Shown in pieces: positions 12,567-24,603 of a DNA stretch of 64,000 nt (its first letter is position 1; every line of letters starts with the position of its first letter). The notes below the pieces were generated by a model that made no database searches, was not told where the DNA came from, and worked only from the letters and a program-made list of their open reading frames with translations. Source of the stretch: Lonicera japonica (Eukaryota; Streptophyta; Magnoliopsida; Dipsacales; Caprifoliaceae); NCBI GenBank assembly GCA_021464415.1, contig CM038469.1, forward strand, positions 15,106,501 through 15,170,500, read 5' to 3'. The translations under genes and the position numbers were made by a program.

Positions 12567-15500
12567 ATGAAAGGCAAAGGTAGGGGTGCAGGAGGAGCGT
12601 GGTTGAGCTTAGGGTTACCTGCTGTATTCTTTCTATGCTTATGCTTCTTCTTCGCTGGATTTTTCGGTTCTATGCTCTTCTCTCAGCAGGTCACCTTCAA
12701 ATTATATGTGTTGTGTGAGTATATATAGGTCTAAATACAAAAATTTGTTGTTTGTTTATTGATTTGTGATCATTGGATGGATTGAGGACAGGATGAATCT
12801 AATGGAAGAGCTAGAGCGAGGATGCTTGATGAGGAGGGAGATTTTGATCCGTTGCCTCGGGGTAAGACCGGAGAAGATTCCGTAACAGGCATTCCCTTCC
12901 AGGTGCTTCATTTTTGCTGGTTAAGTTGTGCATTTGTTTAATTGAATGATTTGGCTGCACTGCTAATACTAGTTCGATTAGGAATTTAGGACTTGTTTGG
13001 GGCTGATTCAATGTTGTTTTTGAGTAAAGTTATGTCTCCTATGAGATGAATAATTAGAAAGATTTCTTACCAAATTCATATTGGAGCTGCAGCACAAATT
13101 TCGCACTTCTTTGGTAAGTGTACTTGTGTGTGATTGCTTCCTTTTTATACCGTTGTTGTTAATGAATTGCAAAGAAACTCTTGTTTCTTTATCATTCTTT
13201 CTCAAAAATCATCTTCTCCCCATACAGTAAAATATTGAACTCTGAATGCTCAGTCCTAAACAAAACCTAGAACACTGAACACTAAATTCAGAAGGAAAAT
13301 GATAACATGTGCACTTAGGGCACATGTTAAAGACTTAAAGCTACTATAAATGGAAATAATGAAATCTTGTATGAGAATCTGTGCCATATTTAATGCATGT
13401 TGAGAGTTAATTATTTTCAAAAATGGGTACTTAACGTCACTCAATTCAGAATGCATAATGCTGAACGGAACCTCCGAAAAATGTGTCTGCTGTTGGTAGT
13501 TCATGAGCATTCATCCTAGATTCCGGGGCTATTAGTACTTGTTGTGGCATTTCTGCGTTTAATATCTTTGTGCCTTTACTTATTTTCCCAACATATTCGT
13601 TTTGTTCCCTTTAATTTTTTATGTAGGTTTTAAGCTGGAAACCACGGGCATTATACTATCCTGGTTTTGCAACAGCAGAACAATGTGAAACCATAATTAA
13701 GTTGGCAAAAGTACATCTAGCACCATCAAGCCTGGCTTTACGTAAAGGAGAAACGTCAGAGAACACCAAGGGAATCAGAACAAGGTACATCCAAATTTCA
13801 TTGGAGTCGCACATTCACATCAATATATTGTTAGCTCATCTATATATTTTCCCTAAATCAGTTCTGGAATGTTTATGACTGCATCTGAAGACAAAACTGG
13901 GACACTGGATCTTGTTGAGGAGAAAATTGCCAGGGCCACAATGATCCCTAGATCTCATGGAGAGGTAATTTTCATTCTGGTGTTAGGCTTATAGCTTAAA
14001 ATTCCTTTCAAGTTCTCAGAGTACAGTTACTTTTGGCCATAGTAGAGTGATATTCCTTTTGGTTTCTAGGTAAAGAATGTTGCAGATAGGCTTTTATGGT
14101 TTAATTTGCTTGTGAAACTAAAAGCACGCAAGTTTTACTTTTGTTAAGAACCTCATTCGGCCCTTATGATATAATGAATATGTTCACCGGAGGATTTGTG
14201 ATTTATTTTATTTTTTATAGTGTCCCTTTTTGTTGCTAAGAGTACTAGAGTACTATTGCAAGCATATATGACTCTAATTTTCGTTGAATTAAATTGTTCT
14301 GAAGTAACATGAGAATGTGACCATGTTTCAGGCATTCAATGTCTTGCGCTATGAGATCGGGCAAAGGTATAATTCACATTATGATGCATTCAACCCAGCT
14401 GAATATGGACCACAGAAAAGCCAGAGGGTACATTCCAACCAAAACTGCTGAATTATGGGCTCTTTATTTATCCTTTTTATCTCCTTCAAGTTATTGAACT
14501 AGAAATTTAGTTAGTATAAGGTATAAATAGAAGTCAAATTAAGAATCACCAGATAGACTAGTGCTCCCCCTGTCTCAAATTAATAATCACCATTGGTAAG
14601 TCACCATATTAAGAAGCATTATGGACTTTCATAACTACTTTCCATCAAAAGGAAAAACCGACTAAGGTTAATATGGAAAACAGTAGTCTTCAAATGCATA
14701 TAATCACTCTAATCAATAATTACACATTACAGATTGCATCCTTCTTGTTGTATCTATCTGATGTTGAAGAAGGAGGTGAAACCATGTTCCCGTTTGAGGT
14801 AAATTAAGGACCATTTATTTCACTTATTAGTAGCTTCCTATCAATTCCTCGTGTTAGTGTGAGAAGAGAGTTTTGTCATAATGCTTTGAACTGCAGAATG
14901 GAATGAACATGGATGGAACCTATGACTACCGGGAGTGTATAGGTTTAAAAGTAAAGCCGCAGAGAGGGGATGGACTTCTATTCTATTCACTCTTCCCAAA
15001 TGGTACAATTGATGCGGTGAGTGTTCTTCCATTTACCATTATCTTTCATCTTCAAAATTGACTGTGAAAGAAGTTGTATTTTGCTACTATACTTAATTCT
15101 TGCACTAAATATAAATTTGAGAGTAGGTAAGCACAATTGAAAAATTAACATATAGACTGATTAAACAATGTACTTGAGAGTTAGTTGGTAAATGGTTGGT
15201 TTCTATGGGACTGATATTTAGGTGAGACAAAAAAATAAAAAATATTGTTAGGAAGTGACTTCAGTGACCACTCACCCCCCTTGTGTACAAGTGAAAAGTA
15301 GCGGGGAGGAAAAGGAAGAAAGGGTAGGTGGAAGGAAGTATCAGTTTTCCTTTGTTCGATAGTAGGATGAAAAGTGGAGGATACATTTTCCTTCTTAACC
15401 AGCCTAATTTATATCCTTCCAAAGTGGGAGTAAAAGTGGAAGGAGATACATACAAGTCGGTCCAAATTTGAATTTGACACTCCTCATTGGGTTATTGTGA

Positions 15501-15994
15501 CCCTATTTTATAATTAGTTAATATATATCTAAGTTATTGAGACATTATCTAATATAGAGTTATCGGCTCCTCGCCAACATTCTGGAAAGCACTCAATCAT
15601 AAAATAAGATTATCTTTTATAGGCGAGAGTTAACAAATTTGGACTCCACCAAAGTGGAGTATGATATAGTTTAGTACTTTTTGCCCTTTCTACAAAATCG
15701 TATATAAATCAAAGGTTTCAGCATGAGGTGGAGTATGATAAAAGACATACTCATTACATTTTTCCTTCATTTCCCTTTCTCCTTACGCCAAACAAGAGAT
15801 CTCGTATCCCTTTTTTGCAGTAGATGTAGATTCTATTGCATTTTTTTTTACCTCCGAACTTTCTTGAATTGTAATTAGCATTTTGCATTTCTTTTGTGAC
15901 TATGCAGAGATCACTTCATGGAAGCTGTCCAGTAATTGAAGGGCAGAAATGGGTGGCCACAAAGTGGATCAGGGATCAAGAACAGGATGATTGA
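12567..15994 (+). CDS. P4H: Prolyl 4-hydroxylase, membrane-anchored (8 exons, 287 aa)
   Basis: Exons: 12567-12689, 12792-12902, 13627-13784, 13862-13964, 14332-14427, 14733-14798, 14897-15016, 15908-15994; all junctions are GT-AG and the phases close to 288 codons. The protein is a Fe(II)/2-oxoglutarate dioxygenase that hydroxylates proline in secretory cell-wall proteins such as extensins and arabinogalactan proteins. Residues about 15-38 form one hydrophobic signal-anchor (type II membrane topology, expected in ER/Golgi). The catalytic domain follows from about residue 79. The iron ligands are visible as H181-x-D183 and distal H263, and K273 in the EGQKWVATKW motif is the 2-oxoglutarate-binding lysine. 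The conserved RTSSGMF motif is formed across the exon 3/4 junction (residues 129-135). Full length for the plant family; closest in memory to Arabidopsis P4H8/P4H9. The next gene is convergent, with its stop 1.28 kb away. Intron 7 is long (891 bp). The ATG is the first in frame and opens the signal-anchor. Confidence 0.96.
14420..14732 (+). other. P4H intron 5 with a possible decayed MITE
   Basis: The intron (14428-14732) contains GCTCCCCCTGTCTCAAATTAAT at about 14561, similar to the outer end of Mariner-type MITEs in this window, but a matching right end is not clear. Confidence 0.25.
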
Positions 15995-16141
15995 AGACTA
16001 TTATCTCTAATTTGTACATTTATCATTATTAATCCATCATTAAATTTTTTTTGTGATCTGAGTATACGACTCTTTTTTGGCACTGGAGTTTCGAAAAAGT
16101 TAGTTTATACACATTTTGCTACTTCAGCCTGTTTGTCCTAA

Positions 16142-16295
16142 TTTACTTGCGAAAGGAAAGAAATACACTAATTGGATTTCTTCCTTAATCTTGTAATAAT
16201 TGTAAAAACAATGTCTACTTTACTTGCGAAAGGAAAAAAACACGCTATATGGATTTCTTCCTTAATCTTGTAATAATTGTAAAAACAATGTAGCT
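16142..16295. repeat. 77-bp tandem duplication just downstream of P4H
   Basis: Two head-to-tail copies (16142-16218 and 16219-16295) start with TTTACTTGCGAAAGGAAA and share the tract from GGATTTCTTCCTTAATC to AAAAACAATGT almost without change. They begin about 150 bp after the P4H stop, so they probably lie in or just beyond its 3' UTR. Confidence 0.85.
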
Positions 16296-16829
16296 TAGAT
16301 GCCAATGGCGTAGAGATGTTTTATAGAGCCTTTTTTTTAACCCCTCAAACTTAATTGCTCTACAAATGAACAAAATCATAAACTGCTTAAAATGCTTTAG
16401 ATTCTAATCGTCTCTTGCCTTTCTTTTTTCTCAAACAAAAATCAACTACGTACATTTCATTCACTTGAAAAATGAAGTAAATCAAGGCAGCCACTGCATC
16501 TCCGATAAATAACAGATTTATTTGGCTTTCTAAACAGCAAGGTGTATACAAAATCTAAAAGCAAATTGTGCAGAAAATATATCCTACCAAAGAAATTGTA
16601 CACAATTCTATCCTACTCTATGAACGAACTAAATTACTACTTTCCTAACACATAAAACAAACATTAAATCAGCAGCTCATTGATCAATCTAGCTAGAACA
16701 GAACATAGAAGCATCTTCATCGCAACAATTGCGAGCTTAATGGTCAAATTTACCTATAGTTAACATTTGTGAGCTTCATAGATGACCTTGAATTTGTTGT
16801 CCTGCAAACCACCGTTCTAAAGATCTAAG

Positions 16830-17108
16830 GTTGTATTTAATAAAAAAAAAGAAGTTAGAAAATGATTAAAAACACTATTATTTTTATGAGAAGTTGGAAA
16901 AAGAGAGTGATTTGGTGAGATGTTTTATACTTATGCGCTTTATGCATGGAATTCAACTCTTTGGGTGACAAGAAACACAAATGTTTCCATGAAAATAGAG
17001 GAAAAGATAGAGAACATTTCACATAAGCACTTGTCTCATTTTCCAACTTCTAAAAAAGCTTAATTGTTTTTCCCATCATTTTCCAATTTTTTATCCCATG
17101 GACCCTAA
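16830..17108. mobile_element. Inverted-repeat MITE between the convergent P4H and MFS genes
   Basis: The left part (about 16850-16910, with AGAAAATGATTAAAAAC and GAGAAGTTGGAAAA) is the inverse of the right part (about 17030-17095, with TTTTCCAACTTCT and ATCATTTTCCAATTTT). A related partial copy of the left arm lies at about 17497-17580 in the last intron of the MFS gene. Boundaries are approximate and no target duplication was confirmed. Superfamily not assigned. Confidence 0.5.
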
Positions 17109-17276
17109 ATCATGATCATCTTGCCCATAGTTTTCCCTTTTACCTTCCCGTACATCAGTTTTCTATGCTTTAAGACGATCTTCATCTCAATCTTCTTTAT
17201 GCTTTTTTTTCCTCCCAAGAATCAGTGATTTTGATACCTTTGCGGGATTAATCTTAGGTAAAATGCGAGAACATAA

Positions 17277-18462
17277 TCACGATTTGTGCCAGTTGTGGCC
17301 TGGCTGCTTGCCCCACTGCTTCAACAAATGCATGCAGCCAGATGCAGATAACAAGCCAATAGCAGCAAATGCTATGATTGTTGAATTAGCAATATCCCGA
17401 TAGAGACCTCCCTGGGAAATTTCAAAAAACAGCATCTAATTTCAGTATTTTACAATAACATGGAATATATTAAGAGCTATATGTTCGTTTGATCAATAAA
17501 TTGGAAAATGATTGAAAATGATACTAATTTTATGAGAATATCGAAAAAGAGATGAGTGATTTGGTAAACGCTTTTCATCTTTTCACAGAAAAATCTTCTT
17601 AGCATCACCCAAAGAATTTAATTCCAGGGGAAAACAGAAAATTGAATAGAAAATTATTGTAAAGACACAATACCTGCATTAGGAAAAACAGAACTGCTGC
17701 ATTAGCAGGAGCTAGAGATATGCTAATCATTCCTCCACGCAATTCATTCGGTACATATCTATGAAACAATAAGCAGAAGAAAAATCAAAATCTCCTCCCC
17801 GTGTAAATAAAATTGAAAGAATCAAAATCCCACTTCCTAATGAGTCCATTTTAGGTTTCACATAGGCACCACCATGCACGTGGTGAAACTTTGTGGCAAC
17901 TCATGATTGGCCTCGGAGTACCACGCTATACACTAGTTAGGAAAAAAGGGAAGAAAGAGAAAACAACTAATCAAACATACAAGGTTCTTAATCTAGCAAG
18001 AGAAGGTAAAATGAGGCCAATGCAAGCATGAAATACGCAGAATAGTGCCACAAGAACTCCAATTTCCTGCAAATGAAATGCAACAGTTTAAGGTAAGTAT
18101 CGTACTTTGGAAGCTGCACAGATCAGAAAATGTAAATATTTTTTCCAAAAATGATTCAAGGATAACATAAAGTCATATATCTACCTGATAATCATATGCT
18201 ACAATAGATAGAACAAGGCCCGATATAGCAAACACGTATACGAGGCAATCCTCTGTACGAAGTGATAACGGTCCACTAACAAACCATGGATATGATGTGC
18301 TTCCTAGCATTCTAGCACCAAGCAAAGACGGGTATATCAGCCCTAGATGAACTTCTCGACCATCAGCCTGAACCACAAAAACAAATGTTAAATAAATTCC
18401 AATTCAATGAATTGTTGTATGCTACTGTGATTTAGAGTTTGTGAACTTCTCATGCATGTCCC

Positions 18463-18493
<31 letters not shown>

Positions 18494-21400
18494 AAAATCT
18501 CATGCCTATATTGCACTATTTTTATTTAACGCTTCCCTTTTTTTCAGAGAAAAAAGAAAAAATAAATAAAAAGCCAACTTCTTAACAAGAAAACCATATT
18601 TACATTATACACTGTAGCACATTACCAGAAATGCTAATGTCCTCGGTGTTCAAGCAGCTACCAGCCAATTTTAAAGAATAAGAAATCCAATGAAAACCAA
18701 GTAATCAACTAATTGTTTTATTCAAATGGCAATTATGACCATACCACTATAGTTGGAGCCCATAAAATCCAGAAGACTGCAATGGAGAAATGGACACAAG
18801 TTTGCGCCCACGCCAATAACCATATCCTTTTATCTGTCAAACAAACAATTCATTGGCAATGAGAATATTTCCAGACAAAGTTTCTTGCCTAAAAAGACTT
18901 TTCCAAGATAAATGTAGTGGTGCAAACAAACATACGTAGAGTCAAACAGTCGGTAAATCCAAAAACTTAAGGCTAATCACAACTTGCAAAAAAAAGAGAA
19001 GAGTTTTTTCTTTACAGGAAACAAATCATCATTAATGTAAGAAAGTTAAGGTTTAAGTCAACAAATCACAAGAGGCAAAAAGATAATTATGCATTACACA
19101 TCATAAGCTTTCCAAAATTTATTCGCTCACGAACAAAGAGCAAGTAGAGTAACTGATTTAACTAGAGTTGACAGCATTACTAAAGGATTTGCCGACTTAT
19201 TTTGCAATTTTAAAATAGAATCTTTGTATTCGATTACACGGACTATTCATTCAACGAGTTCCACAGCTTTCACATGTCGTATAGCTACTTTGATCTACTG
19301 CAAAAGAAATGTCCACATTGCTCACACACGCACATGTATATATGTATAGAGAGAGACATTTAATTAGAAGGAAGACCCTATATAATTGGTAACACTCATT
19401 TTGTCTCTTCAACAGTATATCCTATATGCTACCCCCTAACTTTGACTCGTTTTGAAATTTATGATACTAGTTCACGAATCACGCCTCTATCTTTACTCCA
19501 GTTCATTAATTTTTGTACTACAAACTGTTTAAAGTGTTCTTACATTTTCTATAAGCTTAAGACAAGAGAGGGATATGCTTTTTACCACCACAGATATATG
19601 CATAAAATGATGCCCTATACTCCTTAAATGCTGCTGTTGATGGAGATTCTCTCCAACCCCGAGTTATAGAAATAATGCAGATAATTGCCAGCCACACAGC
19701 TGCCGTAGAAGGAGAAACTATATGTTGCTTTACACCAAGACCAACTACCCAATTTCCAATCATTTGACTTCCAATGAAGGATACAGACTCTGTGAAGGTC
19801 ATTAACCAGAACATGTCATTCAGTGTATCTTGCCTCTGCTCTAGCTGCCAAGAATAACCATTGCCATTAGTTAGTAATTGACAACAATTTCAATATATGA
19901 GTATAAAGTGAATAGAACTCTTGTGAACCTTAAAACTAAAGGTCAAACACACGGAAAAAAAGTCAAATACTTAAAAAATTGCGGCATTAATTTTAAATTG
20001 TGTTTGGAAAAGTGAACAATATATTTCTCAACACAAACCTTGTCATGCTCAACTACAATCCAGGTCTCGAAACTGAACAAAAATATAGAATTGGTGAGAG
20101 AGAGACAGATACTCGCTAACCAAACACTCGGATGTGGAGTAAGTCTCTTCCATATGCCAACAAAAAGGTGGAGGGTGCAAAATGTTAAACAAAGTTTCTT
20201 GTGACCTCTGCACAAACAAGCAAAAACCGAACTTCAATAGTTTTTCATGACTTGAAACACGAAGTACTAAAGAAGAATTCCGCCTGAATGTCCATATCAT
20301 TTCAAATATTACAAAAAATTACAACCAATTAAAAATTTTCACTATTATGAAACCTCTTCAATACAATTCAATAATACTCCAACTAAATTCGGGACTTTGA
20401 TATATTCAAATGTTCACAATTCCACAAAATTGCAACCATTCCAACTATATGCCTTGAAGTGTATACTAAAAGGCCTAAATTTGAAAGATATCTAACAAGG
20501 AAAAAGAAGAATACTTACATCAAATCAGAGAGCACACCTAAGAAAGAGCCAAGGAAGATAGTGGCTGCAAATCCAACAGATAGAGACAGCACCATACGCT
20601 CCCTACTTACACCATAATACACCAACTCAAACTCTCCAAATGCCGACCACAGCCCTTCCAGCACTATTATAGAGAAGAGATTATGAGAAATTTACATACA
20701 GGCCTAACGAAAGTGAGATCAGTTCAAATTAGTCATCATAACACTTTCAACTCTCATATAGCAAAATCAACAGAAGTCACGGTCTATAATAACCATTCTA
20801 TAGAAGAGAGAATGAGAAATTCCTTAAAAGACTACCAAAAGTGAGATCAGTTCAGTCATCTAGAACAACAGTGAAATTCTCGAATAGCAAAATCAATGGA
20901 AGTCACAATCTATAATATTGCGTACTTATTTATTACTATATCACTATTATACAGGAGAAAGTGAGAAATTACCTTAAAAAATAACAAAAGTGAGATGAGT
21001 TGAAATTAGTCATTTAGAACAAGACTTCCCATTCTCAGATAACAAAATCAATGGAAGTCACAGTATATAATAATCAATATTACGTACTCAATTATCACTA
21101 TTAAATAGAAGAGAGAATGAGAATTTACATTAAAGACTAATGAAAATGAGATCGATTCAAATTAGTCATCTAGAATAACACCTTCAGTTCTCCAATAGCA
21201 AAATCAAAAAATTACATAATCACATAAAAGACTAACGAAAGTAAGGTGACTTCAAATTAGTCGAATAGAACAACAATTTCAACTCTCAATTAGCAAAATC
21301 AATGCAAGTCACAGTCTATAACAATTAATATTATCTACATCTACCAACACCTAATTTTAAAAGTTGAGAAGTGAAAATGCAGGTCAAAGGAGACTAACCT

Positions 21401-21600
21401 GAGGATAGAGAATAAATGAGAAGAAAATTCCTCTGGAAACGGAGAAACGAAGGAGGAAATGAGTGATCGAAAACAGTGGGGGTTCTGTTGGAGCTGGTAA
21501 AGTAAGGTAAGGAGAAGATTGAGAAGAAGCATGATACGAAGATGAGGATGTATACTGAGTGATTAGGCTCCCAAACATCACTTTCTATCACCACTCCCAT
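17277..21600 (-). CDS. MFSD5-like major facilitator superfamily protein (9 exons, 450 aa)
   Basis: Minus-strand exons: 21600-21399, 20663-20519, 20207-20039, 19844-19586, 18833-18745, 18367-18185, 18066-17981, 17758-17674, 17411-17277; every junction is GT-AG and the total is 451 codons. Exon 4 could instead end at 19589 (GTGGTA donor, one codon shorter). The product is a polytopic membrane protein, mostly hydrophobic helices with short charged loops. Residues 1-30 include MGVVIESDVWEPNHSVYIL and a first membrane segment. VLEGLWSAFGEFELVYYGVS (from residue 68), FETWIVVEHDK (to residue 172) and the late YVPNELRGGMISISLAPAN motif identify the plant MFSD5-like family (formerly DUF791). Human MFSD5 has been linked to molybdate transport; the substrate of the plant proteins is not something I can infer. 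The C-terminal tail is basic and hydrophilic. From memory, Arabidopsis At2g23093 is the counterpart, next to P4H gene At2g23096, matching the neighbour here. Confidence 0.93.
18460..18497. repeat. Homopolymer junction: 24 C followed by 14 A (MFS intron 5)
   Basis: An uninterrupted C run (18460-18483) joins directly to an A run (18484-18497). Runs of this length are prone to replication slippage and sequencing error, so lengths may not be exact. Confidence 0.9.
20665..21340. repeat. Imperfect minisatellite in intron 1 of the MFS gene
   Basis: About five degenerate units, each with AGTGAGATCAGTTCAAATTA-like, AGTCATCTAGAACAAC-like and AGCAAAATCAATGGAAGTCA-like blocks. The last block recurs near 20761, 20887, 21041, 21198 and 21291, so spacing is 93-157 bp. 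It fills nearly all of intron 1 (20664-21398) and stops at the exon 2 acceptor. Confidence 0.8.
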
Positions 21601-23500
21601 TGTTTGGGAGAAAAGAAAGTGTCGAAGAAAATTTCTTCAGATCTCAAAATCTCGAACGAGAAGCACTAAAGAGAATTAGATGATCACTACTACTTCAAGG
21701 ATTCCGCATTCGAAGGAGAAAGTGCTGCAACTGTCTCCGATCGCCTCCATTAGAGAGAGGAGAAGGTGATTTACTTCTTCTAATATTCGGACGGGCCCCG
21801 ATATCGTCCTGGCCGGGTTATTACATCCCCACCCCTAGCTATATGGGCTTTTTGCAGCTCGACCAAGGCTTCTCACGAAAAAATTGTGTTTGTGTGTTTG
21901 ATCACTTGTGAAGGTTTAAACTACGTTTGATGCGTCGAAGAGGTTGAAATACAACAATTTTAAGGGTTGTTTTTCACACAGATTATTTGATTTTATAATA
22001 ATTAAAATCTTTTTTAATATTTTATAAATACACATTTTCGCTTCCTAACACTTAAAACACTCCTAATATTTCATTTAAGTTTAAGTTTAATTAATATTAA
22101 TTTAAAAACATTTATCTCTCTCCTCGCTCTCTACAATTCAAATAACTAAATTAAATCACTCCACCCACCTCACAAATTTCATCTTTAATCTTCTTTTTTC
22201 AATTTCTTTTTTCACAAATGAACCGATTATTCATGACCCAGTTAAATGTAATACTACTACTAAATCTTATGTTGACAACTACTTGTAGCATGGTTCTCTT
22301 GTGAGAATATTCAAGAGAATGATTATAAAGGTTCACTCGATTTTTAGGAACTAATGGTGTTCATCGTACTCGGCCTAAAGGAATCGAGTAAAGCACACGT
22401 CACTCAGTTCTAAATAACTGAGTATAATTGGAAAAATGATCACTCGGTTCCTTTAGGCCGAGTCAGATTCACATTTTAACCCGATCTTCAGTTTCTAGCC
22501 CGAAACTTAGAATGGAAAGAAATATACTAGTTTGAAGAATTTTATAGTGAATGGGGCAGCCTTTTCCATTTTTAATTTAAAGAAATAAATTAAATCACTC
22601 CACCTGCCTTACAAATCTCATCTTTAATCTTCCTTTTTCAGTTTCTTTTTTCACAAATGAACCGATCATTCACAACTCAATTAAATGCAATGCTACTACT
22701 AAATCTTATGTTTACAACTACTTGTATCATGTTCTCACTCAATCTTCTATGAGAGTATTCAAGGGGATGATTATAAAGGTTCACTCAATTCTTAGGAACA
22801 AGTGGTATTCATCATACTCAGCCCAAATGAATTGAGTAAAGAACATGTCACTAAGTCCCGAGGAATCAAGTAGAATTGGAAAAATGATCAGTCGGTTCTT
22901 TTGGGCCGGCTATGATGAACAATACTCGATTCTTAGGAACCGAGTAAACATTCTTCGTGATATATATTTTTTTGTTTGTTTGTATCTAATTATTTATATA
23001 AATATCTTACTTCTTTTGGAGAGGGATAATGATTTGGATGGTGGTGGCAGTAGAAACGGTAGCGATGGTTGTGGAGAGGAATGATGAGGAAAAGGAAGAA
23101 GAAAAGGGTTTTTAATTAATAGGGTTAATAATCAATTTGGGTTTAAATGATTTAGAGTTATTAATTATTATAAATTTGAGTTTAATTAAAAAAAGTGTGA
23201 GTCAAATGTCAATAAAATAATTAAACATTTTTTGATAGGGGGTGTTAGAGAATCATATGGTGTGTGTTAATAGCAGTTTTCTAACTTTATCTTATCTCAT
23301 GTTTGGTGTTCATTTGGATTGAATATCAGGACGAATTATTTATCCCACTAAAGTTTCTTATCCCATTAAGAAAATGATTAACGAATCCCACTAAAGAGTT
23401 GTGATTGTTTTATTATGTCTGGATATGATTACATAATCTAATCCAATTCTCTAATTCGACGCGTTAAATACACTATATATATTTCAACCACATGAATACA
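21601..23500. other. Intergenic region with a 439-bp spaced tandem duplication
   Basis: 21601-21840 is the MFS promoter/leader side. From 22148 a block of about 320 bp (AAATTAAATCACTCC to GGCCGAGTCAG) repeats at 22587-22908 at an offset of 439 bp. Both copies carry inverted CGGCC-type and ACTCGG/CCGAGT motifs around CGGTTCCTTTAGGCCGAGT. The whole unit (about 22000-23280) may be a MULE-like element, since its outer parts (CCTAACACTT..., TGTTAGAGAA) are roughly inverted. No conserved ORF. Confidence 0.6.
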
Positions 23501-24603
23501 TGTGACACCCCTTGTCTTAATTATAAGTTAATTATGAATTAGCGAGACTAAGTTTTTAGATCATGTGTTAGATTGAAATTTGACCAATCAAAGTATGGTG
23601 AATAAGTTGTAACTAGTATACGACATGTGTTGTTAGCCTTATTAGTCATTTAGTTGAGTTGAGTAAACTAATATATGGCTGGGTTGATCATAGAAAGTGG
23701 TAGTAGCATGTACTTGTCTTATGAGTTACTTTTGTGTTGGCAAGTAATTACGTGGTCAATGATGTATGTGTTTTATTTGTTAAATATTAGCAAAACATCT
23801 AGTGGCTTAATTCTGTGTTTTACTTGATATATATGTGTTTATATTGTATTTGAGTTGCATATAGTATATGTAAATTTGTTGTGGTGGCTAATTGATCCGT
23901 AGATAAATTGACACATGCAAACCTTGAAAATATATATTTTAATATGTTTAAATATTTTTGATACTTGACTTAAGAGTTGTGGTTTGATGGAGGATTAGTT
24001 TTAAAGCGGATTCGAGATATTATAATCTATTTGAGTTAAAAAATATTAAAATATAAAGTTATAAAAATCTAGGGTTATAATAATAACTTTTTGAAAGTGT
24101 AGGGTAGATATTGTAATTATGCAAAACTCTTATCTATCTTTTTGTCCAACTGACTAAGGTCGGTTTAATTGTCTGTTTCTTCACACAAAATTTACGGAGA
24201 AAAAACGAGCCATTTCTATCCCTTTCTTCTTAATCCGTACATACCTCTAAACCCACAAATTTATTTGGCTTAAAATTAGTAATACATGTTAGGTGTTTGT
24301 TTAAGATTTCGACATGAAAATTATTTTATGCATCGAAAACTTTAATTTGTATTGAATATTATTTAGTAATTTTGACTATATAGACCAACTTAACTTCGAT
24401 CTTATATGCTCCATGGAAATTGAGGTATGAATTATTAGCTCAATATTTTTATAAATGTTGCATAATTTTGTATTGATTAGTATTAAAAATATATATTTTG
24501 AAACATATTGATAAGATATTAGTTTTATTGCATTAATTGGTTACGAAATATTATAATAGTTTATATGTGGGTATGATGTAGTTTTGAAGAATATAAATTT
24601 ATA

